Positions 20,501 through 31,100 of a stretch of 31,327 nt of DNA are shown piece by piece. The DNA is taken from positions 1 to 31,327 of the forward strand of contig JAYMTF010000710.1 in the NCBI GenBank assembly GCA_036897485.1, written 5' to 3'. Source of the DNA: Pelargonium nanum. Its lineage: Eukaryota; Streptophyta; Magnoliopsida; Geraniales; Geraniaceae. The translations under genes were made by a program, and so were the position numbers. Positions within the stretch are counted from its first letter, which is position 1. Each line of letters begins with the position of its first letter. Under the pieces are notes generated by a model, which was not told the DNA's origin, made no database searches, and saw only the letters and a program-made list of their open reading frames with translations.

Positions 20501-23500
20501 AGATTTGTAAACCAAACCAAGCCAGATTAAAAAAAAAATTAAAAACTCAGATTTAGAGAGCTATAGACAAAAACATTATTTGCTTAAAAACAATCATCAA
20601 TCCACAGATTTGTAAAACAAACCAACCACATAAACCAAATCATATTTATAGAGTTATAAACAAAAACAAAAAATAGATTTACTAAGCATTAACACAACAT
20701 TAACCAAGAAACTCATATTTGCAAATCATCAACAACAAAAATTCCAAACTTACATAGGAAACCAGGAAAAAAAACTCATAATTACAGAAATAAAAAAAAA
20801 AAGAAAAACTAATAGCTACAGAACAAAAATAAGAACACCCAAAAATTCAGTCCCTAAAGATAAACCCAACTGTCCAGCAACTAAACCTAAACACTTGAAT
20901 TCCTAGTACTTAAAAAATCATCACCAACCCAAGAATTCTAAAAAAAATACCACCGGAACCATAAAAATCCTCAAATCCAAAACACTAACAGAAAAATTCA
21001 CAGGAGAAGAGATAGAGTTAGTCAAGCTGGAGAGCGGTTCACAATTGTGGTGGTGGTGAATGAGTGTCGACGGCAATTGATGATTGGCCTGATTCTGGTC
21101 TCATGTAGAAAGCTCCTCGACCTTGTTCTGACTCACAACGTTACCTGCTGCTCAGGCGGAAGATCGCATTCATGAGGCCAGAATTGATGGAGGTTCCAAG
21201 CATGAGACCAGATTTGATGAAGGCTTGCATGTATGGACATGGTTTTGGCGTAAACTGCCGATGGCGAGACGAGGAAGGAGGCCTGAGAATCCAAAAATAG
21301 AGAGAGAGAGAGAGAGGAGATTGATGTTGTTGAGAGTTCTTAAAGAGCAAGATCGGTGATTTTAGTGGTAATAGATAGAGAGAGAATCGGTGAGAATACA
21401 GAGAGAGAGAGAGAGAGAGAGAGGTTAAAAGCGGGGATGTGTTGGATAAAGGGCAATTTGATAATTTTATATTCTAGCTAACAGTGTTATAGAAACGGAA
21501 CGGGTTTAGGGTAGTTGTGTGATGACAAAAAAAGCTAACGGTAATTAAGTGTCAAACATGTATAGTACAGGGTAGTCATTATCCGCAATTTCCCCTAGAA
21601 ACAATAAAGCATTAAAGATCAGATGGCCTAAGCAATCAAAGATCAACAATCTGACTTGACTTGCAACTAAAGTCATAGTCAGTTCAGAGTCATTTTAGAA
21701 TATAAAGGAATATCTATACAAGATAACGAAAAACAGAATCCTCTTTCATTAGAACATGGTATGAGTAACAAAGGCATAATAACACATACGCATTCCACCA
21801 AACAGAAGTTTCCTCCTGCCGCCAAAGCACTAATGCATAAGAGGCATAAGCTTCATAGAGCTTAGCAACATGACGCATAAATGGAGTAGCACGCTCCCCT
21901 GTTGTTGAGAAGAAAATGACTTTTACCTAAGAATCATACCCATGAAATCATTAAGTTTTGCAACAAGAAAGCACAAAATAGCACATTGAGCTCTATGTTA
22001 TGAAAGAATGTGCACGGCAAACAAGCTAAACTCAGTCATTTACCTTTCCATTATCTAATAATCATTACAATTAATAATACATTCATGTGTGGGAGATCAC
22101 AATATTGCTACAACAGTCATATTGATCAAATTTTAAATTCCCAAAAACCATTGTAGGGCCCCACGTCATGTAGAAATATAATACTTCACTATATTTCGGT
22201 TGTAATAAACTTCTTAGGAAAAAATACTACGTCAACTGTTGAATTGAAACACTAATCCAAAGACTCTGGTTTGATACTGAATCGCATCATAGATTTAGGA
22301 AGATGTCATGTTGTGTCCAAAAAAATCAAACATTTCGCGTCGTGTGGAGTTAAAACTGAACATAAAACTTTATGGGATAATAAATCATAGCTAGATTTCA
22401 TTCAGTATGGGCATAATTGTAAAATATCTTAGTTAATAAGCTTAGATTAATACCCAAATACACAAGAAAAGAGTTCTTCATCAATAGCATTATTGAAGCA
22501 CACAGTACAATAGCATTTCTCCACACTTCCTATATATCCAACTATCACACTCACATTCACGGTATGGATTGTGCAATGAATTTAAACTAACTGCATTTCC
22601 TATCAATAGTTAGATGAGCAAACAAACTGAATGAGAGAGAAGAGAAAAGAGGTACCTTGTGAGAACCACTTCTAGCCAAGAACTTTTGACCCTGCAATTA
22701 AAATATAGTTTCATGTCAACTCCAGTTAAATGAAAACGTCATTATAGAAAGGAAAGATTATATAAATAAGGCAAAGGATGTCATACCATCTCTCAAGTTT
22801 TGTTTTTTTAAGTACGAGAAATAAACTGAAAGACATCATTATCATGCATCAAATTACTCAGAAAAGACAGCTATATATATGAATAAAAATAAACAGTGCA
22901 TGGAAAGCTCATCCATTCCACTAGAGAGAGTGTGGTTCAAAATAAATCCCCCACCCTCCACCCCTTCTGCCAAAGTGTTCCTCACTATTGAATACAAATA
23001 TCTGAAGTAAAATATTTGGCAGATGTAAATGAATCATCTACACGGAAATATATAAGTTGCAACATGCGACAAGAGGAATTATTAAGGGTAAAATATACTC
23101 AGAATAAATTAAAAAGACTTCCAACTGTATTGGATATAGAATAAAAAATCAGATTAATTATTCAGTACACCATTTCAGAAAACATATATCCATTGAATCC
23201 CTAAGAAATCACTTCAAAGCATATAACCATTCCTATATGTGAATCCCTCCTTTACAAGAACAAACAACCTAGTACAAGAATCAATCTCGTACTAAAATTT
23301 CTATGGAGGACGACGTATTATTGATCTCTAGTTTGTAAAGAAGACAACCATCATGCTAGTTTTTTGATGTTACATTTGTCATTAAGTTTCTCATAGTCTG
23401 ATTCAGCAAGAACATAATTGTACTTGGTAACTAAGTAATATCAATATAACTAATAACTAAAATATAACTCCAAACTCCGAGCACAACAATACAATTTGTC

Positions 23501-26500
23501 CTTAGGATATTCATCTATTATGGAACAAGCTTTGTGTAAATAAATTAATAAACATGCATAACAAATGCAATCGAAAAAATATATAGCAAATGTGCATTGA
23601 AAAGAATTTGAACTTAAATATTATGATTGCTTATACTTGCATAGGAAAATGAACTACTATAGAATTAGCAATTTATTGTATTCATTCAAAATTAAAGAGC
23701 TTGGGTAATGTTAAAATATAAGGATTTTTTCTTCAAAAATAAAATTAGGCGGGAGATATAACATAGTCACGATGATGACTTAATGAAATTCAATTTTAAT
23801 CCTTTCCACAAAGATGAAATAGTTCGAAATTCTCAATTTAGAACCCACATAAGATAAAACAGTAAATTAACAATGAGCAAAATGAGATGTTAGAAAACAG
23901 ATCATGAGAAAAGGTAAAGTTTGCCATAAATTTCAGAGAGATCAAGCGGGTACCAGTGTCTCCTTTGAATAGTACAGAATGCGAGGTAAACTAAGTATGG
24001 TTGTTGCAAACCAATCAGTAACTGCATCTGCAGAAAGCTCTCCCTCATACCTAACATAAACAATATCTATCAAGTAAGAAATGACCCCTGATTTAAGGAT
24101 TAACGGTCAATTTTGAATGAAGAAACTATAAAGCATTTTGTACATAACTCCGTTTCAAATACACTTGCTGGAAACTCACCTAATTAGGCAATCTGTCATT
24201 TTACAGCCGGGAGGAAAAGCAACAATTGAAGGAAGGCCTGTATCAAACTAAAATTTTAATTAGAGAACAAGCTAGAGCTTTGGTAAAAGTAAGTCTTAGT
24301 CTTCTCTTTCTCTCCAATTCTTCTACTCAAAATACAGTCAAGATATTGTTGAAGGCTTGAAGCTACTAAGATATTCAGTGAGATAGTGACAACTTATAGA
24401 GACATGAATAATGTAGGCCCAATATATGACAGTGTTAGAGAAAATATATATTTCCAGGTCACCCTTGCATAGTTAAAGCATAAATATTTCCTCACATATA
24501 TAATTCAAATAACAAATTATGCAGATAAAAAGCAGCTGCTTCCATCAAACAATTTGCCTAGTAACCCACAATAACCTAAAACTAGTTTTAAAAGAAAAGG
24601 AGCAGGAATAAAAGAAGACACAAATAAAACAAAAAAATAACAAAGCATTTTGATCTATATTAAATGTTTCAAGATTATAGGTTGAATGAGTATTTTGGAA
24701 ACACATCAAAATAAGCCATATAAGTTTGGAAATGAGTGCATCCAGCACATACCATTCTTAAAGATAGGTCGGCCAGTTGGACTTCTCTCAGAGAGGTACA
24801 CCGCAAGTTGAACATCGGCAAGTTCAACCATACCAACATTTGCAATCCCATCCAACAATTCAGCTAAGCAGAGGCAACACAAAAACAGGGAAGAAATTAT
24901 CAATTTTCAGATACCAACCATTCTTCATATAAGTATTGTACCATACAACTTCAATGAGAAAGCATCCAAACCATACTCTTACAAACACAGTGTGTGTGCG
25001 CGCGCGCGCGCGTGTGTGTGAGAGAGAGAGAGAGCACAACAGCTCATTCTACATCATTCTTGTTTATGCATTTATGTTTTCAGATATGTTTGCATCTCAC
25101 CTTTACCTCCCATCACAACTTTCTATCTAAAGAATCTTCTAAAGTTGAACTTAATGTCAATATGCACTACCAAAGAGTACTCATTGGAAGGTTTCCTAAT
25201 TTTAAAACTGTCTATATAATTGTACTGTCAAGTGTCAACATCAGCAGCATATATTTAAAACAATACACAAGGAAGAAAAACCAGCAGCATAGATTATTAA
25301 TTTTATTAATGATAGTAGTGTCAACACCAGTAATATATATTATTCATAGTATTAGTGATGGAGTTGATAGGTTAGAGATGATGATAATTAGTCCTATTAT
25401 CTCAATGATTATTTATACCTCTTCAACTTTTATTAAACTATTTTTGTAATGTTTATGTTTAAAATTACAACTTTAAAATAACTTTTTTAGAATATGTCTC
25501 ACTTTATTGAGACCCATGCCTCACCGAGCATCTCACGCCTAGAGCCTAGTCCCTCTAATGCTCCTCAAGTTTTTATAAAACACTGAATTCAAGATACATG
25601 ACTAGATTAAACAACTGTATAATTGATAAGGTAGTACAAATAAGTTTTCACTAAGATGACCATGAACCTGAATCCCAAAACCATTCAACCTTGTGAGAGA
25701 ACATTTTTCCCGATTATAAAGCCACATTAGCTAAATGGTGAAGAAACAATAGTCTGGCAACCCACGTACTAGTAAATTAATCTCATAGAAGCTAACTCAA
25801 GATACAAAAATTAACTTTAGAGTTTGATCAGTTGCCAAATAGAAATACGTACCAGTTCTTTTCCACTCATTGAAAAATTGAGCACAACGTATACTCCCTT
25901 TTGAGTACACCTGGATTCAAATTTCAATGACATTTTATTTAGGGTTTCCAACAACAAGAGTTAACTGTCATAATATAAGAATATTAACAATGACAATGTT
26001 ACTAATGCCGCAAGGCAGAAACCTTTTTCACACTGCACTTTGGAAAATGCGGCTAAAAAAGTAAAAATGTATAAAAACAGAACACATTCTAACAGCATAT
26101 ATAATAGAGAACCACACTAAAAAAGTTCACCTTGATAAGACCAAGGATAAAACTAATAGTTCTAATTGTGCGACGGGAAGAGTTCGAAATTGGAATACAA
26201 AGAGTTCTGCTGGAACTTCAACATAATCGTTTGTTGCATGCATTTTTGTCTCTCTTTTTTTTATAACCCAAAAGGCTTAAATGGCCCAAGATAACACTTG
26301 GACCTTTATTTCCGAACATTTATTTCGGTGGGTTGTTCAATCAGGCTTTTATAAAAGACTAAGTAAACACCCTATTTCACCTATGACACACCTTACCTAC
26401 ACCTTGCCACAACAAGCACCTCCATAAATAGCACAAGAAAGGTACGTCTTCTGCAAAGCACCTTGCCTTGAGTGGCCCAAGGCAAAGGACCTTGCACATT

Positions 26501-29500
26501 GCCAGGCACACGCAATTGATAACGATAAATAATGACAACATTTTTGAAGAAGAAAACAAATGACAATATTGAAGTTTGTTTTTCCTTGGGAATTACAGGG
26601 TGCATATAAGAAACTAAATAAATGCATTACAAAAACCTGAGTGGCCACTTTTAATGATATGGCAACCCCCCTCAACACCAAAAGCTCAAAGTAAAACTAC
26701 CAAATACTACAAAGGCCACATTTGACACTACCTGAAAGGTGTTGAAACCTCAACGTCAAATAAGCCCCAGTGAACAGTAACAATGCTTATTTCTAAAATT
26801 GCTACTTAGAATTTTCTTTCTAAGAGCATGTTCATTACTTAGTACAAAAGGCTTTAGTCTCCAAGACCAGTGGTCTTCATATAGCTTTGTATTTGCATGC
26901 AAAGTTAGGGGAATGAGAAATAAGATCACTTTGAGTGATCTGATGGCTATTAGAGTATCAAGTCCTGAGTGCAGTGCTGAAATTTATTCTCTGGACTGAA
27001 TTCCAAACTTTTGTTAGTTCCAGCAACTATTCCAGAATCCAGACCCAACCTTTTAATCATGACATATCCTACTCTAGATCACAAACCAACCTCCATATTT
27101 TAGCAATATCCTAAGATTCTAAGTGCTTCCTTTAAGATCTTTCATAATTAAGCAGATATGGTATCGGTACAATAGACATTATTTATTTCTCTCTGTCCTG
27201 TATGATATTTACATCCTTAGACACATCTAGGTCAAGCATTGTCACCTTAAACTGAGATATATCACTTGTAGTTTATTGTACTATATTAATCCTTTTTCTC
27301 ATTTTATATTACTGTTGGATGGACACCCGTAAAAAAGTGAACATTTGAAGTTATTTGGGGATAATATGTTTTATGTATTCTAGATAGTTACCATACCTGA
27401 ACCAACCATGGCTTGGTTGTATTTTGAAGTTCATACTGAAAGTCCTTTGAGGTAATAACACTAAAGGCATGGTGTCCTGGATCTGTAAACAAGGGGGAAA
27501 AGTGTATGTTAGGATCTGCTTACAAAACTGTACATCCTGCAGAATGAAAATTAAATTTGCAAAAGAATATGGAGAAAATTTGAAGTAAGAATATTAAGGA
27601 TGGATATCTTAATTAACCAGAAGCAGCAGCATCAAGTAATGGAAGCTCTACTGCCGAAAAACTTCTCCCATCATATTTCTCAATAAGCTTCTTGATGACA
27701 TGCTACAAGCAAGAAACCAAAACACTTAAGAAACAAGGCAAAATATGGTTGGAGAAAACACCATAAGCTTTATGGCACAGAAGCAGGATCTAAGTACTCA
27801 CCGAATGTTCATCAATTCCAAAAATATCATAGTCTCTTTTCCATAAACGATTGGTCAGCAACTCATAACCATAACGGATCTGCAAAGCAAACCACATTTT
27901 AAAAGGGTATAATACCAAAAGTTTAAATAAGATGCCAAAATTAATCATAGGAAAACTACATTGTACTAGGAATGACAAGAAAAATCAAATATGTTGGTAA
28001 AGCTTTGCTAAGAAACTAGTTTATTGTTGTTGTGCAACTAGCTCTTTCACCGCCTCCTTGAAAAAACTTATTTTGAAAAGGATAAATATTTTGGATACTA
28101 ATAAACCTCTTCATCTACTACCAAATCAGAGATATATGTCTAACTACGTTTCAATGAAATAGTTGCTACTTGGTAAAATTAGAAATTGAAATACCATCTG
28201 CAAAGAAGGATGTAATCTTCATAATAATTGTATGCAGATAAATTCAAATAGGGCAATGTTCTGTAACAGAAAATTGCTGACATAGGATGTCTATCCAAGT
28301 TTGGTATTTACAAGGAACAGGCTTTTGGCTCTGATGAGAGGTACAGTTTTAGATAGGATTAAATATATGAAATTATTCCTTAAAGGAAGCACAAAGATAC
28401 AAATGGTTCTTATTCCTTTTAAGAAAGGTAAGAAACTAAGAACATATTGCATGACCACAACAACGATGATATTTGTCCTTTATTTGTATTCTCCTACTTA
28501 ACTCCATCCTATCTAACATTATCTCCTCTGCTAACTCATGTGCTAACATGTCTTTCGCCACTACTTTTTTGCATGATGCGTTGAATTTCAATATTTGATA
28601 TAGGACTATAAGGGTTTGAAATTCCACTACTAAAAGGTTAACCTTGTTAGTATTTTATGTTTAAATAATGTGGGACATTTCATCATCCGCTTTCTTCACT
28701 CCCCTGCGAGTCTCACATTTTTCTTTTATAGTGAGCTTGGCATGTACACAATCGAGGCATATTAAATCAACATTCACCCGCATGTGTAGGTATTTTCTTT
28801 CGACACATGGGCCACTACAAGCATGGTCCTTTTGCAAGTGAACTGGAGACCCCATGGGGAGGTTACTCAATTAGGCCACCAGCCCTGATCAAAACCCGTA
28901 TTGATGTCATGTTAAATTTCAACAATTATATAGTCACACTAAAGTCAATCGTGTTAGTAGGGTTTGACTTGGGCCTTCAAATGTAGCTCATTCACTATAT
29001 ATTTTTCCAATGTGGGACTTTTCATCACCCACTTTCTTCTATGTCAAACCAAAATTTTACAGGCATATTCCCATTCTATAGTCACACTATGATTCAATCA
29101 CTTTGCACCATGCACAGTTCTATCTTATGTGAGCATGTTATCTCACTGCTCCATCCAACATCCTTCTGATCTTCCCCACTTTAACTTATTACCTTCATTG
29201 AATCATATCCGCTTACTTGACAATGACTTTTCTAGTAGACAACGCATTTTCAACAACCTTTTTTAATATATCCCTAACAGGTCCTACCTCGACCTTCTAG
29301 AATTATTAAGTTCCAAATTCTATACGGCTTTATAGTGCATCCATCTAAAAATCCTAATAAGTTGAGCATATTTATATGCTTGATGTAACTGATTGCCCAA
29401 CAATATACATTCCATAAGTCTTCATCCAAAGTCAAACATGATGATTGGTTTTGATTCACCCAAATGCCTATATTAATAACACCTGACAGCATCTTGATGT

Positions 29501-30850
29501 TATTCATTTAAATAATACGTATATCTCTCAACACTTTCAACTGACAACACATTTTACAAACACACAGATCACACACACACACGAAAAAAGGGAAAAAAAA
29601 CTACAACAGCAGTAATTTATAATCAGAGAAATGATTTCTTAACCAACAAACAAGCTACAGACCACGTAAGAGTACTGACCTTTATAAAATCAGCGGTAAT
29701 AGGAACTTCACCATCCAAATTCCTAAAATAAAAGCATTTCATTGTTTAAAAAAAACAATAATAAAGAGCTGCTCTATTAACTACCATAGGTCCATAACCA
29801 ATAAATTCTTCAAGTAATGAATTTAGGATGACAAGATACCAAAGATTGATTTAACAGCCAGCCAGCCCTAAAAGTGAAACGTAAATATGGTCATGTCATC
29901 AAAATGGCACACTTTTCTCATTTTTTTCGCAATCAAAGGATGTGTAGAATAGCTTAAGAAATCCAAAGTGATAAGCTAATAGATCACAATAGCAACTATA
30001 ATCCTTTCCCTTTCAGGATTGAAATCCTAAACATCGACGAACTAAGAATACCAAGTGCACATCAAACCACTCGTGAGCTGGCAAACTGCACAATGTGAAT
30101 TGATTGCAATGGCACCCATGTCCATATGTGGGTCTCACATGATATAATTGATACTTCCTCTGTCCCAAAATAATTGTCGACTTTTCATTTTTTCCGGAGA
30201 TTAAGGAGTTAGGTTTTACCCCTCATACCCTACATATTCTTTTTGATCAGTTGAGCTACACAACAGGGATAGCTCTCCCATATAAACCCAAATAACCCAC
30301 CCTACACCGTCAGCAGAGAGACTCAAACCCGAGACCTCAAAGGAAATCTGAAGAGCTTAAACCGCTTGGCCCAACCTGCCACGGTATACGCTACGTATTC
30401 TTGTTGTAAACAAATTGATATAACTAACTTATTTTGAGAATATTTATTTTGGGACATATTTGTTAGAGAAGTTGGCCAACTATTTTGAGACCACATTTAA
30501 ATGTTGATATTTGTAATTAATGGATCCTACTCCAAATATAATATAAGGGAAAACAAAGTTTGTTTACCATTTGGAAGAAAGCTTCTGGTACGCATCTTCT
30601 ACTTCTTCCATGGAACTATGTCTCTGAACACCCAAAACTGTAAAATTGAACAATGAACAAAAACAAAACTGAGAACCAACAAGAACCACCATTAGGAATT
30701 TACAGTGAGTGACTGACCATCGTAGTGTGAAGTAGGAAAGGATCGAGGGATGACGTAGAGCTGGTAGAACATGGAGCCGAAGAAGAGAAGCAGAGGCATC
30801 CAGTAGGCTGTGATGGTGGACGCCATTGACGAGCTCGGAACCCTGGCCAT
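14597..30850 (-). CDS. J-like, double thioredoxin-like membrane protein, 674 aa, 19 exons
   Basis: Exons (minus strand): 30850-30718, 30637-30568, 29722-29680, 27879-27802, 27702-27618, 27482-27397, 25910-25853, 24863-24753, 24237-24180, 24050-23954, 22691-22656, 21926-21790, 19759-19689, 19600-19547, 18441-18299, 17397-17254, 16731-16498, 15744-15487, 14725-14597. They total 2,025 nt, with all phases consistent. A signal anchor spans about 16-34 and a J domain 42-106 (YDVLGV...AYQKLSSKW...YGYELLTN...RDYDIFG). In the J domain, HPD is replaced by Asn-Leu-Asp. Thioredoxin-like fold 1 spans about 160-240, with SIRC (Cys174) where CXXC belongs and a cis-Pro at 224. Fold 2 spans about 285-370, with TGER in that place and cis-Pro 338. 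A second membrane segment lies at about 594-613, followed by a basic then acidic DSDSE tail. The domain order recalls animal DNAJC16 (ERdj8). An ER location is inferred. Intron 13 has a GC donor. Confidence 0.9.
15745..16497 (-). other. Intron 17 of the long gene, nothing recognised
   Basis: This is an AT-rich intron with short open frames on both strands, none carrying a family motif. Confidence 0.5.
16949..16964. repeat. GA microsatellite
   Basis: About eight AG units lie in intron 16 of the long minus-strand gene. Confidence 0.8.
17398..18298 (-). other. Intron 15 of the long gene with two long A runs
   Basis: The runs of A lie near 17512-17534 and 17799-17815 on the plus strand. They could be tails of old retro-insertions, but no element body is recognisable beside them. 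No gene is seen. Confidence 0.5.
19604..19688 (-). other. Intron 13 with non-canonical GC donor
   Basis: The frame requires exon 13 to end ...TAC CAT G at 19689 and exon 14 to start GA CCA at 19600, giving Tyr-His-Gly-Pro. The intron then starts GCATGT (19688-19687 are GC) and ends in AG (19602-19601, so its true last base is 19601). The nearest GT, at 19684-19683, would shift the frame into a stop. A GT at 19712-19711 keeps the frame but removes eight residues including PVVYHG, a core beta strand of the second thioredoxin-like fold. Confidence 0.7.
20320..20670. repeat. Tandem array inside the Mutator-like element, three to four units
   Basis: Units of about 105-115 bases each contain a GAGCTAYNGACA-type block, ACATTATTTGC (at 20354, 20468 and 20573) and GATTTGTAAACCAAACCAA. 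A partial unit continues to about 20670. Subterminal or internal tandem repeats are common in non-autonomous DNA transposons. Confidence 0.7.
21299..21422. repeat. GA microsatellites
   Basis: Two (GA)n runs, near 21299-21316 and 21399-21422, lie inside the Mutator-like element at 19804-21595. Confidence 0.8.
21927..23953 (-). other. Introns 10 and 11 of the long gene
   Basis: These flank the 36-nt exon 22691-22656. Both introns are AT-rich, and I recognise no gene or transposon terminus in them. Confidence 0.5.
24990..25034. repeat. Compound microsatellite (GT)(GC)(GT)(GA)
   Basis: Alternating purine-pyrimidine tract: about four GT, seven CG, four GT and then seven GA units. It is in intron 7 of the long gene. 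Such CG/TG alternation is a known Z-DNA-prone sequence type and a likely length-variable marker. Confidence 0.9.
25911..27396 (-). other. Intron 6 of the long gene
   Basis: No gene is seen. Around 26395-26510 the sequence repeats GGCAAGG/CCTTGCC-like words several times on one strand, a pattern typical of a decayed repetitive element. A comparable GCCTAGAGCC-like patch lies in intron 7 near 25505-25560. I could not find termini for either. Confidence 0.4.
28627..29040 (-). repeat. CCCACATCGG-type repeat, copy 3, with SINE-like block
   Basis: On the minus strand, 29040-28940 carries TCCCACATTGGAAAAATATA and AAACCCTACTAACACG. The last part, 28690-28627, carries TCCCACATTATTT and AAGGTTAACCTTTTAGTAGT. 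These are diverged pieces of the family at 2664-2812. Between them, about 28900-28760, is a block GGGCTGGTGGCCTAATTGAG...GGGGTCTCCAGTTCACTTGC that looks like pol III A and B boxes. It suggests a second tRNA-derived SINE type inserted in or fused to the repeat. This is intron 3 of the long gene. Confidence 0.45.
30154..30463. mobile_element. Stowaway/mariner-like MITE interrupted by a SINE
   Basis: The left end reads CTTCCTCTGTCCCAAAATAA, close to the common Tc1/mariner MITE end CTCCCTCCGTCCCAAAATAA. Towards the right end the inverted match TATTTATTTTGGGACA appears at about 30440-30455. TA dinucleotides flank both ends (30152-30153 and 30464-30465). The right terminus is poorly preserved. It lies in intron 2 of the long gene. 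Confidence 0.5.
30246..30390 (-). mobile_element. tRNA-derived SINE, copy 3, nested
   Basis: On the minus strand: GGTTGGGCCAAGCGGTTTAA (A box), GAGGTCTCGGGTTTGAGTC (B box), then GACGGTGTAGGGTGGG. The 3' part is truncated compared with copy 2. The flanks CTACATATTCTTTTTG (30230-30245) and CTACGTATTCTTGTTG (30391-30406) are a 16-bp target duplication with two mismatches. Both flanks belong to the mariner-like MITE, so the SINE arrived later. Confidence 0.8.
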
Positions 30851-31100
30851 GATACGATGGAAGATTCTAGAGAGAGAGTCTTATAAGAAAAAGACGGTGT
30901 TAACGATGATGGTCAATTGTATCAACCGGCGTGTATTTATTTGTATATATTTTATTCGAAACACTCCCACGGAAACTGCGAGACTTTTTTCAGTCAACTG
31001 CGTGAAAGGATGGTTATTGTAGCTAGTGTTTGGACTGGCATTTTTTCTAGAACGAGAATGATTCTCATCTGTGGTAATACAGTAGGGCTCAACTTCCAAA
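30851..31100 (-). promoter_or_regulatory. Upstream region of the long J-like gene
   Basis: This is the 5' flank on the minus strand. An AT-rich AAAATATATACAAATAAAT stretch (plus 30935-30955) lies about 90 bases before the ATG and could hold the TATA element. No other signal is clear. Confidence 0.35.

Larger units (their letters stand above)
19804..21595. mobile_element. Non-autonomous Mutator-like element, 1,792 bp
   Basis: Both ends read GGGGAAATTGC inward. The inverted similarity continues for more than 100 bases, including CACTTAATTACC and TTTTTTTGTCATCACA on both arms. An exact 9-bp duplication, TAGAAACAA, flanks it at 19795-19803 and 21596-21604. This identifies a Mutator-like insertion without a transposase. 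It lies in intron 12 of the long gene. The interior contains a short tandem repeat array, GA microsatellites and a more GC-rich block at about 21000-21300. Confidence 0.9.

Noticed and set aside
20320-20670. Regularly spaced repeats, considered as a CRISPR-like array
   Set aside because: The units are diverged, about 110 bases long, AT-rich and inside a plant Mutator-like element; no direct repeat/spacer structure or cas genes.
24936-25449. Overlapping plus-strand frames of 64 and 151 codons, the longer rich in hydrophobic residues
   Set aside because: Both frames read through the GT/CG/GA microsatellite (Cys-Ala-Arg-Val and Arg-Glu repeats), and the longer runs on through AT-rich intron sequence; no domain or splice context.
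26377-26681. Three overlapping minus-strand frames in intron 6
   Set aside because: All three are open over the same stretch with no consistent motif. The stretch looks like a decayed repeat rather than an exon, and the exon chain of the long gene is complete without it.
14597-30850. Splitting the long gene into two or more genes because of introns up to about 3 kb
   Set aside because: All 19 exons join with matching phase, a single start and a single stop, and the thioredoxin-like folds span exon borders, so one gene is the simpler reading.
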